Below are positions 27,860 to 38,917 of a stretch of 64,000 nucleotides of DNA, in pieces (position 1 is the first letter of the stretch; every line of letters starts with the position of its first letter). This DNA comes from Mumia xiangluensis. Its GTDB lineage: Bacteria > Actinomycetota > Actinomycetes > Propionibacteriales > Nocardioidaceae. The stretch spans positions 1-64,000 of the forward strand of contig NZ_WJYO01000008.1 in NCBI RefSeq assembly GCF_010994095.1, in the 5' to 3' direction. A model generated the notes under the pieces. The model searched no databases, was not told the DNA's origin, and was given only the letters and a program-made list of their open reading frames with translations. The translations under genes were made by a program, and so were the position numbers.

Positions 27860-27895
27860 ATGAGATTTTCCTCACGTTCCCCGCACGATGAGATT
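27860..27895. promoter_or_regulatory. Direct repeat in AT-richer promoter region
   Basis: ATGAGATT occurs twice (27860-27867, 27888-27895), 28 bp apart, in the 249-nt gap between the carboxypeptidase and the acyl-CoA ligase. The gap is clearly richer in A/T than its surroundings (27860-27950). It could be an operator or promoter region for the carboxypeptidase; no confident -35/-10 was found. Confidence 0.3.
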
Positions 27896-28046
27896 CATGC
27901 AACCGGAGATTTATGAAAACTCCAGACACATCATGAGTTGCAGTGGTATAAGGCCGCCCCGCGTCCACGGCGAGACGTGACTGGTCCCGCTCGCGCACCT
28001 CCGGCACACTTGTGTGACTCAAGGCACACCTTGTCGGAGGTTCTCG

Positions 28047-29681
28047 ATGCGCAGCACCATGCAGGACGTCCCGCTCAGCCTCGGCCGGCTCATGCAGTAC
28101 GGCACGACCGCGTATGCCGACGCATCCGTCGTCACAGCCACGGCCGACGGCACGCGCACCCGCTCGTACGGCGAGGTCGGCCGTCGCGTCGCCCGACTGG
28201 CGAACGCGCTGCGCGACCTCGGCATCACCGGCGACGAGCGGGTCGGCACGTTCATGTGGAACAACGCCGAGCACCTCGAGGCGTACCTCGCGATCCCCTC
28301 GATGGGGGCGGTCCTGCACACGATCAACATCCGTCTGTTCCCGGAGCAGGTCGTCTACGTCGTGAACCACGCCGAGGACCGCGTGGTGATCGTGGACGCG
28401 TCGCTGGCGGAGCCGTTCGCGGCGATGCTGCCGGAGATGACCACCGTCACCCACGTGCTCGTCGCTCGGCCGGACACGGAGCAGGCCGACCTGTCGTCGC
28501 TCGAGGCGACGGGCAGGACGATCCTGCGCTACGAGGACGTGCTCGAGGCCGCGTCCGAGGACTTCGCGTGGCCGGAGGTGGACGAGCGTGACGCGGCCGC
28601 GATGTGCTACACCAGCGGCACCACCGGCAACCCGAAGGGCGTCGTCTACAGCCACCGCTCCGCGTACCTCCACTCGATGTCGATGGCGATGGGCGACAAC
28701 GCCGGGATGGGACCCGACGACCGCGTGCTGCCCGTGGTGCCGATGTTCCACGCGAACGCCTGGGGTCTCCCGTACGCCGCGGTGCTGGTGGGCGCGTCCC
28801 TCGTCATGCCCGACCGCTGGTTGCAGGCCGAGCCGCTCGTCCGCCTGATCCAGGAGACCCGTCCCACGCTTGCGGGCGGCGTCCCGACGATCTTCAACGA
28901 CGTGCTCGGCTGGATCGACGAGCACCCGTCCGACCTCAGGTCCCTGCGTGCGGTGCTCTGCGGCGGATCCGCGGTGCCGGAGTCGCTGCAGCGGGCGCTC
29001 TGGGACCGCCACGGCGTACGCATCCAGCAGGCGTGGGGGATGACCGAGACGTCGCCCGTCGCCACCTCCGGCAAGCCGCCGGTCGGGTTGAGCGACGAGG
29101 AGGCGTGGCCGTACCGGGCCGGTCAGGGGCGGCTGCTCGGCGGTGTCGAGGGACGCCTGGTCGGCGGCGACGGCGAGATCCTCCCGCACGACGGCGAGGC
29201 GGTCGGCGAGGTCGAGGTGCGTGGCCCGTGGATCACCGGCGCGTACTACCTCGACGACGACCCGGAGAAGTTCCGCGACGGGTGGCTTCGGACCGGTGAC
29301 GTCGGCACGATCGACCGGCAGGGGTTCATCACGCTGACCGACCGAGCCAAGGACGTCATCAAGTCGGGTGGCGAGTGGATCTCGTCGGTCGAGCTCGAGA
29401 ACGCCCTGATGGGGCACCCTGACGTCGTCGAGGCGGCGGTCGTCGGCATCCCCGACGAGAAGTGGCAGGAGCGCCCGCTCGCGACCGTCGTCGTCCGGTC
29501 CGGCGCCACGGTGACTCCCGAGGAGCTGCGGGACCACCTCGCGGGTTCGTTCGCGAAGTGGCAGCTGCCCGACGCGTGGACGTTCATCGACGCCGTCCCG
29601 CGCACCTCGGTGGGCAAGTTCGACAAGAAGGTGCTCCGCCGCCGGTACGCCGACGGCGGCCTGGATGTCCAGCACGGATGA
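28047..29681 (+). CDS. Long-chain fatty-acid-CoA ligase (AMP-forming)
   Basis: A 544-residue adenylate-forming enzyme that activates a fatty acid with ATP and loads it on CoA. The motifs are the A3 phosphate loop YTSGTTGNPKG, VPMFHANAWG, the A5 segment QQAWGMTETSP, GWLRTGDVG (A7), LTDRAKDVIKSGGEWISS (A8) and the catalytic Lys in RTSVGKFDKK (A10). The context resembles the FadD family using medium or long chains. The ATG at 28047 has GGAGG 6 nt upstream, better than the GTG at 28014. The neighbours give no lipid pathway context. Confidence 0.92.
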   Translation: MRSTMQDVPLSLGRLMQYGTTAYADASVVTATADGTRTRSYGEVGRRVARLANALRDLGITGDERVGTFMWNNAEHLEAYLAIPSMGAVLHTINIRLFPEQVVYVVNHAEDRVVIVDASLAEPFAAMLPEMTTVTHVLVARPDTEQADLSSLEATGRTILRYEDVLEAASEDFAWPEVDERDAAAMCYTSGTTGNPKGVVYSHRSAYLHSMSMAMGDNAGMGPDDRVLPVVPMFHANAWGLPYAAVLVGASLVMPDRWLQAEPLVRLIQETRPTLAGGVPTIFNDVLGWIDEHPSDLRSLRAVLCGGSAVPESLQRALWDRHGVRIQQAWGMTETSPVATSGKPPVGLSDEEAWPYRAGQGRLLGGVEGRLVGGDGEILPHDGEAVGEVEVRGPWITGAYYLDDDPEKFRDGWLRTGDVGTIDRQGFITLTDRAKDVIKSGGEWISSVELENALMGHPDVVEAAVVGIPDEKWQERPLATVVVRSGATVTPEELRDHLAGSFAKWQLPDAWTFIDAVPRTSVGKFDKKVLRRRYADGGLDVQHG

Positions 29682-29702
29682 CGAACAGCACGGATGACGA
29701 AC
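29671..29702 (+). repeat. 16-bp perfect tandem duplication at gene junction
   Basis: AGCACGGATGACGAAC appears twice in tandem (29671-29686 and 29687-29702). The first copy contains the stop codon of the ligase; the second is in the short spacer before the next start. It is a recent slippage or duplication. Confidence 0.85.
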
Positions 29703-29714
29703 AGGGGTGAGGGC

Positions 29715-30548
29715 ATGGGGAGGTCCAACGACCTCGAGCGGTACTTCCGGCACAACGGCGGTCGCCAGATCCACAAGTGGCTGCACTACTTCGACGTGTA
29801 CGACCGCCACTTCAGCCGCTTCCGCGGGCGCCCCGTCACCGTCGTGGAGTTCGGCGTGCAGTTCGGCGGGTCCATGCAGATGTGGCAGGACTACTTCGGG
29901 CCCGAGGCGAGGTTCGTCGGTGTCGACATCGACCCGCGCTGCCGGTCCTGGGAGGACGCGCAGACCACGATCATGATCGGCGACCAGGCCGATCGCGAGT
30001 TCCTCAGGACGGTCGGCGACGCCGCGGGCACCATCGACATCCTCATCGAGGACGGCGGCCACCGACCGGCGCAGCAGATCGCCACGTTCGAGGAGCTCTA
30101 CCCGCGGATGTCCACGGACGGCGTCTTTCTCATCGAGGACCTCCACACGAGCTACTGGCCGTCCTACGACGGCGGCCTCCGGAGGGAGGGGACGTTCATC
30201 GAGTACGCGAAGAACCTCACCGACGGCCTCAACGCCTACCACAGCCGGCAGCCCGACTTCGTCGTCGACGAGTTCGCGCGGACGACGCGGTCGATGCACT
30301 TCTACGACAGCATCGTCGTCTTCGAGCGTGGCGCGGTGTCGCCACCCACCCACGAGAAGACGGGTCTGGCGAGCTGGGACCCGGCGGTGCAGGCTGCGCG
30401 GGCCAGACGGGTGCAGCCCGACGACGCCCTGCACCGCCGCGTGAGGGCGGCCGTCCCGAAGCCGGTGCGTGACGCGTTCTGGAAGGCGCGTCGCAGGGTG
30501 CGGCGCGAGGTGCGTCAGCTGCGGAGGCGGGTCAGCGGATCTCGCTGA
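29715..30548 (+). CDS. SAM-dependent methyltransferase-fold protein (CmcI/MycE-like)
   Basis: A 277-residue class I Rossmann protein. VVEFGVQFGGSMQMWQDYF is the SAM-binding glycine-rich strand, VGVDIDPRC the ribose-binding acidic strand, and ILIEDGGHRPAQQ the metal/catalytic strand typical of macrocin-type O-methyltransferases and cephalosporin hydroxylase relatives. The C-terminal 50 residues are strongly basic. The ATG at 29715 follows a GGGTGAGGG stretch. It overlaps the convergent MidA-like gene by 17 nt. It marks the start of the glycan locus, so methylation of a sugar in the polymer is plausible but unproven. Confidence 0.75.
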   Translation: MGRSNDLERYFRHNGGRQIHKWLHYFDVYDRHFSRFRGRPVTVVEFGVQFGGSMQMWQDYFGPEARFVGVDIDPRCRSWEDAQTTIMIGDQADREFLRTVGDAAGTIDILIEDGGHRPAQQIATFEELYPRMSTDGVFLIEDLHTSYWPSYDGGLRREGTFIEYAKNLTDGLNAYHSRQPDFVVDEFARTTRSMHFYDSIVVFERGAVSPPTHEKTGLASWDPAVQAARARRVQPDDALHRRVRAAVPKPVRDAFWKARRRVRREVRQLRRRVSGSR

Positions 30549-31449
30549 CGACCCACCAGAAGTCGCCGAGCCCGCCCGCAGCGGTCAGCTCGGCAGCCTC
30601 GGAGGCCGCCGCGAGCGCGGCGAGGTAGGCGCGGGGGGCGGAGGACGCGAGCGCGAGCGGCGGACGCGCGCCGTCGATCCCCAGGTCGCGCAACGCGTCC
30701 CGCTGGCGAACCAGCGACCCTCCGACGGCGTCGGCGAGGGCGTCCACCGCGACGTGCGCGGTCACGTCGCAGGTCCCGTCGAGGACGGCGGAGACCTCCG
30801 ACCCGTCGCGGTACGCGCGGATGCTGCCGTACGGCGGTCGGTCGGTCCGCAGGTGGCCGTAGTCGACCGCGATCGCCGTACCGTGCTCGAGCCGTGCCAC
30901 CGCGTCCCGCCACAGTGCCTCGCGCGTGGTGCCGACCTCGGCCCGCTCACCGGCGCGGGTCGACGGCCACCACCGCTCCAGCCACGCCAGGGCCTCGGGG
31001 GTGCGCACCGGGTCGCCCAGCCGCTCGTCCCCGCTCACGGGGTCCACGAGCACCCTGCGCAGTACACCGTCGTCGTCGCGCTCGACCACGTCACAGGGGA
31101 CGTTGTCGAGCAGCTCGTTCGCGAACAGCAGGCCGGACACCTGGTCGGGGAGCTCGCTGCTCCAGACGATACGTGCCGGCAGGTCGGCGGGCCGAGGCCG
31201 CAGATCGACACCGTGCAGCGCGAGCTCGCCGGGTGCGAGGGCGTCGAGCGCGGCGAGGAGCTCGCCCCGCCCCGAGCCCAGGTCCACGACCGACCGCAGG
31301 CCGTGGCGTCGTGCGTACGCCAAGATCGCGGCCGCGAACGCGCCGGAGGCGTGCACCGACGTACGGAAGTGCGCGGCCGGGGACTCGCGACGGTAGAACC
31401 CGTCGACCCCGTAGAGCGCCGCCTCCCAGGCCTCGCGCCAGTCGATCAC
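30532..31449 (-). CDS. SAM-dependent methyltransferase, MidA/NDUFAF7 family
   Basis: A 305-residue protein of the COG1565 family. It has the SAM-binding loop VVDLGSGRGELL, then the hallmark GLLFANELLDNVPCDVVE, and the later AIAVDYGHLR strand. The eukaryotic member NDUFAF7 methylates an arginine of the 49-kDa complex I subunit; bacterial members are widespread but less studied. With a stand-alone nuoD at 23.5-24.7 kb retaining the target HRG context, a shared role in respiration is a reasonable inference. The GTG start has TAGCGT 6 nt upstream (leaderless). The family often has a longer N-terminus, so this is a slightly short version. Confidence 0.82.
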   Translation of the reverse strand: MIDWREAWEAALYGVDGFYRRESPAAHFRTSVHASGAFAAAILAYARRHGLRSVVDLGSGRGELLAALDALAPGELALHGVDLRPRPADLPARIVWSSELPDQVSGLLFANELLDNVPCDVVERDDDGVLRRVLVDPVSGDERLGDPVRTPEALAWLERWWPSTRAGERAEVGTTREALWRDAVARLEHGTAIAVDYGHLRTDRPPYGSIRAYRDGSEVSAVLDGTCDVTAHVAVDALADAVGGSLVRQRDALRDLGIDGARPPLALASSAPRAYLAALAAASEAAELTAAGGLGDFWWVVSEIR

Positions 31450-31455
31450 GCCGAG

Positions 31456-31461
31456 ACGCTA
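31456..31461 (-). promoter_or_regulatory. -10 hexamer for leaderless MidA-like gene
   Basis: Minus-strand TAGCGT, 6 nt, then GTG at 31449. Confidence 0.5.
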
Positions 31462-31476
31462 GCAGGAGGACGCCCG

Positions 31477-32349
31477 ATGGTGTTCGATGGCGGGGTGCGT
31501 ATGCGACAGCTCCGACCGACCCGGTGGTTCGGCCACGCGGATCAGCAGTCGGCCCCAGGTGACCTCGACGACCTCCGTGCCAAGCTCAAGAAGACCCAGC
31601 GTGCCCTGCGGCGTTCGCGCCGCGACCTGGCGGAGGCGGAGGCACAGCTCACTGCGGCCCGCAGCGGACTGGTGCTGCCGGACGACGTCGAGAAGGTCCT
31701 CGCCGGGGTCCGCGAGGAGAACCTCAGCTACCTGAACCCGACGTACCTCCGGACGCTCGCCCTCGCCGTCCTCGACGCCGAGCGGCGCGGGCTGCCCGGC
31801 GCCGTCGTCGAAGCCGGTACGGCCCGCGGAGGGTCGGCGATCGTGATGGCCGCGGCCAAGAGCGCTGCCCGCCCGATGTACGTCTACGACGTCTTCGGGA
31901 TGATCCCGCCCCCGACCGACTCCGACGGCACCGACGTGCACCGCCGCTACGAGAAGATCACGGCCGGTGGCGCGAAGGGGATCGGCGGATCCACCTACTA
32001 CGGCTACCGCGACGACCTCTATACCGAGGTCCAGGAGTCGTTCGCGCGCCACGGCAGCCCCGTCGAGTCGTCCTCGGTCGAGCTCGTCAAGGGCCTCTTC
32101 GCGGACACGATCACGCTCGACGAGCCCGTCGTCCTCGCCCACCTCGACGGCGACTGGTACGAGTCGACGATGACCTGCCTCGAGCGGTTGGCACCCCTGA
32201 TCGTGCCTGGCGGGCGCATCATCCTCGACGACTACTACGCCTGGTCCGGCTGCCGCACGGCCGTCGACGAGTACTTCGAGGGCCGCGCCGGCTGGCGTCG
32301 CGAGGAGCGCGCCAAGCTCCACCTCGTGCGCGAGACCCCCGGCGCATAG
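31477..32349 (+). CDS. TylF/MycF-type O-methyltransferase with coiled-coil N-terminus
   Basis: A 290-residue enzyme with an amphipathic charged helix (about 27-65, likely coiled coil) followed by the TylF/MycF domain. The motifs are VVEAGTARGGSAIVMA (SAM loop), YVYDVFGMIPPP, AHLDGDWYESTM and IILDDYYAWSGCRTAVDEYF (the acidic metal site). This family methylates sugar hydroxyls in antibiotics and glycans. AGGAGGA lies 6 nt before the ATG, one of the best ribosome sites in the window. It is divergent from MidA and converges on a GT4 gene, so it is probably monocistronic. Confidence 0.85.
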   Translation: MVFDGGVRMRQLRPTRWFGHADQQSAPGDLDDLRAKLKKTQRALRRSRRDLAEAEAQLTAARSGLVLPDDVEKVLAGVREENLSYLNPTYLRTLALAVLDAERRGLPGAVVEAGTARGGSAIVMAAAKSAARPMYVYDVFGMIPPPTDSDGTDVHRRYEKITAGGAKGIGGSTYYGYRDDLYTEVQESFARHGSPVESSSVELVKGLFADTITLDEPVVLAHLDGDWYESTMTCLERLAPLIVPGGRIILDDYYAWSGCRTAVDEYFEGRAGWRREERAKLHLVRETPGA

Positions 32350-32382
32350 GCGGGTCCGGTCAGCTCGCGGGTCGCGCCGGCG

Positions 32383-34170
32383 TCAGCGCTTCAGCTCGGC
32401 CAGCCTGCCGGACGCGAGGTGGAACTCGCGGCTGGTGTTCTGCCAGACCACTACGAGCCGTGCACTGCCCGCCGCGTCGGCGACCGGTGCGAGCGCCGAC
32501 GCGGGCACGTGGCCGCTCAGCCGGAGGGCCCCGGATCGCCGGGCAACCTTCAGCGGCGTGCTCACGACCTCGGCGGTCTCGTCGACGATGAGGTCCAGCG
32601 ACGCACTCACGCTCTGGGGTCCTGGGCGCGGCCCTTTGCCGAGCAGGGAGACCGTGGCCTGGAACGGGAGGCCCGACGACCACGGGAGGCGCGACCTCCC
32701 GAGCGACGCGCGGACCAGCTTGCTGCCCACCAGCTTGGTCCGTGAGCCTGCCTGCTCGTGCACGCGCGCGAGGACGTCGACCCACCGGGGGAAGATCTGC
32801 TCGGGAGAGTGCTCGTCCGCGCGGTGGCGTGCCGCCACGCCCATCTTCTCGACGAGTGCGGGGTCGTTCGCCATCTCCACCATCCGTGCTGCGAGGCGGT
32901 GGAAGTCGCCCTCGTCGACGAGGAACCCGGTGACGCCGTCGGTGATCTGCTCGCGCATGCCGTACTTCACGTCGTAGCCCAGGACCGGGCACCCGCTGCT
33001 CATCGCCTCGAGCGTGCCCAGCGGGAAGCCCTCGTGGCTGCTCGTGACCATGAGCGCCGTCGCCGAGCGCAGCTTCTCGCGCGCCCGGGGGTCGTACCCG
33101 TAGAAGGTGACGTGGTCGGAGACGTCGAGCTGACGCGCCAGGCCCTCGAGGTGCTCGCGCTGGCGGCCGTCGCCGTACACGCTCAGCCTGGCCTCGGGGA
33201 CCGAGCGTCGCGCGACCGCGAAGGCCCGCAGCGCGTGGCCGACCCGCTTCTGGCGCTCGAGCCGTGCGAGGACGACGAACTCCGCCCGGTCGCGCTCGGC
33301 GAGGCCGGGGCTCTCCACAGGAATGACGGGGTTGGGGACCGTGAACAGGTTGTTGGTGGGCCCGAAGCGCCACGCCACGTCCTGGCGGTGCCGGTCGGTG
33401 AGGAGGACCAGTCCGTCGAGTCGGTCGATGTGGTCGAAGACGCGGCGGAAGGTCTCCAGCACGGGCCGGTCCCACCGGTAGTCGGGGGTCGTGTGCGGGT
33501 TGTGGACCACCTCGAGGACACGGAACCGGCTCGACCGCAGCCGCATGAGGAGGGAGCCGGTGTACCTGCTGTCGGTGACGACGAAGACCTCGCCGGTCGG
33601 GACCAGGTCCGTGAGCCAGGTCCGGACCATGCTGCGCCGGTGGCGCCACGTCCGGACCACTCTCTCGCGATGGTCGACGAGCGTGAACGGGGTCGTTCCG
33701 TCCTCGAGGGGTGCGCGCATGAAGACGGAGCCGTCGGGACGGAGGTGGTCGGTGACCACGATCGATCCGGCGGCGTCGACGTGGTGCCGTCGGGCCGGCG
33801 CGCCGTCCGGTCCGGGCTCGTCACGAGTCGTCGTCCCGGGGACCCGGGGGAGGCGCTTCGAGCCGGTGCCCAGGTCCGCGGGGGCCCGGTCTCGGTAGAA
33901 CTCGAAGAGATTCACGAAGTCAGCCGGGTCGTGCAGCTTCCCCTGCTCGAACAGCGTACGGCGGACCTCGGCGTAGTCGGGGTAGTCGTCGTAGGTCGCG
34001 ACCAGCGAGCGCCTGCCGCCGAGCTCCGACAGCATCCTCGCCCGCATCAGCATGGCGCCGGTGCGCCCGCCCTTGTTGAGCCGGACCCGGGCGGCGAGAG
34101 CGATGTAGGTGCCATCGGGGAGTGCGGACACGGGCTCTCGGCCGTCCCGTGCCATCCTGTTGCTCGTCAC
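32383..34170 (-). CDS. GT4-family glycosyltransferase (TagE-like) with C-terminal beta domain
   Basis: A 595-residue retaining glycosyltransferase. The N-terminal part has the polyol-phosphate-glucosyltransferase look (MLMRARMLSELGG, then the VTDSRYTGSLLMRL region). The GT4 domain carries the VVLARLERQKRVGHALRAF strand and the nucleotide-sugar E-x7-E motif in SSHEGFPLGTLEAMSSG. About 100 C-terminal residues form a separate beta-rich module ending VVVWQNTSREFHL. TagE-like enzymes glucosylate poly(glycerol phosphate), which fits the TagF-type gene in this locus. The start is GTG at 34170, with TACGCT 6 nt upstream; the open frame extends far upstream only as a shadow of the rml genes. Confidence 0.85.
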   Translation of the reverse strand: MTSNRMARDGREPVSALPDGTYIALAARVRLNKGGRTGAMLMRARMLSELGGRRSLVATYDDYPDYAEVRRTLFEQGKLHDPADFVNLFEFYRDRAPADLGTGSKRLPRVPGTTTRDEPGPDGAPARRHHVDAAGSIVVTDHLRPDGSVFMRAPLEDGTTPFTLVDHRERVVRTWRHRRSMVRTWLTDLVPTGEVFVVTDSRYTGSLLMRLRSSRFRVLEVVHNPHTTPDYRWDRPVLETFRRVFDHIDRLDGLVLLTDRHRQDVAWRFGPTNNLFTVPNPVIPVESPGLAERDRAEFVVLARLERQKRVGHALRAFAVARRSVPEARLSVYGDGRQREHLEGLARQLDVSDHVTFYGYDPRAREKLRSATALMVTSSHEGFPLGTLEAMSSGCPVLGYDVKYGMREQITDGVTGFLVDEGDFHRLAARMVEMANDPALVEKMGVAARHRADEHSPEQIFPRWVDVLARVHEQAGSRTKLVGSKLVRASLGRSRLPWSSGLPFQATVSLLGKGPRPGPQSVSASLDLIVDETAEVVSTPLKVARRSGALRLSGHVPASALAPVADAAGSARLVVVWQNTSREFHLASGRLAELKR

Positions 34171-34176
34171 GCCGCT

Positions 34177-34182
34177 AGCGTA
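34177..34182 (-). promoter_or_regulatory. -10 hexamer for leaderless GT4 gene
   Basis: Minus-strand TACGCT, 6 nt, then GTG at 34170. Confidence 0.5.
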
Positions 34183-34251
34183 GGGGTGCCAGCCGTCAGT
34201 CACCGGCACTTGCGCGCACCAGATTCCAAACGCCAGATGTCGGGAGTGTGA

Positions 34252-36506
34252 ATGACCACGACGACCCCCCGTCGGATCCGCCGCAGTGCACGGCGATGGG
34301 CGGCCCGGCTGCGCCGGGTGCCCGTGATCTCGACGCTCATCCCGCAGGCGCGTCCGGCGAGTCGTCGCCCGACCGCCCCGCCGACGACAGTCCACGCGGT
34401 CGACGCGTACGAGGCGGGCAACCTCGGACTCGCCTGGGCTCGGTTCGCGGACGTCCCCGCTGCCGACTGGCGTCGCTGGGCGCTCGAGGAGTACCTGCGG
34501 TCTGGGCTCGCCCACGACCGCGACCGCGTGGTCGCGGACCTGCGCGACCTGGCCACCGACCCCGCGATCAGGCTGTCGCCTGCGTCGTGGGACGTCGCTG
34601 TCGGGCTGGCCTTCGCCGAGGGCGAGAGCGACCTCGCTCGCACGCTGTTCGCCCGCTTCGACGATGCGGTCTCCACGCGGGCCCGCGCCGGTCGTCGCGT
34701 GCGCGAGTCGCGGGACTGGATGCGTGACTGGGTCCAGCGCGACCCCGTCTCGGCCTCGGCGCCGGCGGTCCCGCCGGGCACCGTCTCCTTCGCCGTCCTC
34801 GCGTACGGCCACCCCGGCCGCCGTCGTGCGTCGGCCAACATCGGCGACCACGTCCAGAGCCTGGCGATGCTCGGCCACGTGGTTCGCCGCAGCAAGCTCC
34901 GCTTCGCGGGCGACGAGCGTCTCGCCGCTGCGCTCACCGAGCTCCAGGGCCGGGTCCCCGAGCGGATGCGCCACGACACCACGGACGCCGACGTCTCCGT
35001 CATCACCGTCGACCGCGACGCCTCCGCCTACGCCGCCGTGCCGCCGCAGACCTGGACGATCGCCTTCGGCTGGTACATGCACGCCCTGTTCGGCACCAGC
35101 CGGTACGGCCTCCCGTTCCACGCGAACCTCCTGCCGGTGTTCGTGTCGTTCCACTGCAGCAAGCGCGATCTGCTGAACCCCGAGGTCGTCGACTACCTGC
35201 GACGCCACGGGCCGATCGGCTGCCGTGACTGGACGACGGTGGATCTCCTGCTGTCGATGGACGTCCCGGCGTTCTTCTCGGGCTGCGTGACGACCACGGT
35301 CAGCACCGTCTTCCCCGACCTCGCCGAACGCCCGGCGGCAGACGCCCCCCGCGCGTACGTCGACGTTCCCGCGGACCAGGTGCCGGAGGGCGGGGTCACG
35401 TACCGTCACGGCGACGACCGCATCCGGACCACCCCGTTCGTCGACAACCTGCGTCGCGCGGCGGCGCTGCTGGAGACCTACCGGACCCAGCACAGCGGGC
35501 TGGTCACCAGCCGCCTCCACGCCTACCTGCCGGCTCGGTCGCTGGGCATCGACGCGGAGTTCGTCCCGCCGAAGCCGTCGGACCCGCGCTTCGCCGGGCT
35601 CACGCCGATGGACGACCAGCGGCTCTCCGACATCCGGACCGGCATCACGGGGCTCCTGGAGCCCGTCCTGGACGCGATCCTGGGGGGTGCCGCGCCGGAC
35701 GACGTCTACGCGCTGTGGCGGACCGTGACGGCCGACCGCGTGGCACAGGCGCGTGCCCGCCACGACGCCCCCGCAGCCACCGCCGCACGGACGCGCCCGC
35801 TGCCCGCCGTGATCGACCGCCGTACGCTGTCGCCGCTGGCCGCGACCGACGCGCCGGCCAGGACCGCGCTGGATCGCGAGGAAGTGGTCGTGCTGGTCGG
35901 CCGGGGCGGTGGCACCGGGACGGCCGACCAGGTCGGGCCCCTGATCGCTTCGCTGGCCGAGCACAGCCGGCACTCCGCCCGGGTGACGCTCGTCGGCCCC
36001 GGAGCCGGAAACGTGGACGTGGCGGCAGAGCCCGACCTCGAGGTGCGACGGATCGAGACGGACGGCAGTGTCGTCGACGTCTTCCTGACGCTGCCGGACC
36101 TGCTCCCCGACGTCGATCGCGCCGTCATGCTCACCACGGCGGCGGTCGTGGACCGTGACCTTGCGCCGCTCGCAGCGCTCGACCTCGAGGGGCACCTGTT
36201 CGCGGCCCCGACCACGCTGGACCGCCGTCGTTCGAGCGGGTTCGGTGTGATCGAGACCGCCGCGGTGCGCCTCGGCGCGAAGGTCGACCGCTCGACCGAG
36301 CTGCGCCGCATCGCCTACCAGGCTCACACCTTCGACTTCGACGCGTTCGACGTCGACGTCCTCGTGGCCGACCTGGCAGCGATGCGGGGCTCCGCCGCGG
36401 TCGCCGCGGCCCCCGCGCTCGTCGAGGCGTACGGCCTGCGGCTGCGCGAGGTGCTCCACGTCCTGGCCGGACCGGACCGTGCGGTCGTGCCGGCGGAGTA
36501 CGCGGC

Positions 36507-36519
<13 letters not shown>
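34252..36519 (+). CDS. Polysaccharide pyruvyltransferase fused to a GT8-like domain
   Basis: A 755-residue multidomain protein. Residues 1-30 are basic, and about 45-165 look helical and TPR-like. A polysaccharide pyruvyltransferase domain follows (about 175-500) with ANIGDHVQSLAMLGH, GPIGCRDWTTVDLLLSMDV, FFSGCVTTTV and TSRLHAYLPARSLG; it would add a pyruvate ketal from PEP to a sugar. From about 545 a GT8-like domain follows (VDVFLTLPDLLPDVDRAV, then DLAPLAALDLEGHLFAA). Where GT8 enzymes carry the metal-binding DxD, this protein reads TAA (MLTTAAVVDRDL), so the second domain is probably inactive. GGGAGTG precedes the ATG. It ends 13 nt inside the convergent rmlC-rmlD gene. Confidence 0.8.
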
Positions 36520-38893
<2,374 letters not shown>

Positions 38894-38917
38894 GCGAGTT
38901 CGGTGGGCGCCCACGCC

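Noticed and set aside
27798-30434. Very long minus-strand open frame extending the M14 peptidase upstream by some 880 codons
   Set aside because: It lies antisense to the acyl-CoA ligase and methyltransferase genes, its translation is Arg/Val/Asp-rich low-quality shadow, and a signal peptide with ribosome site defines the true start at 27797.
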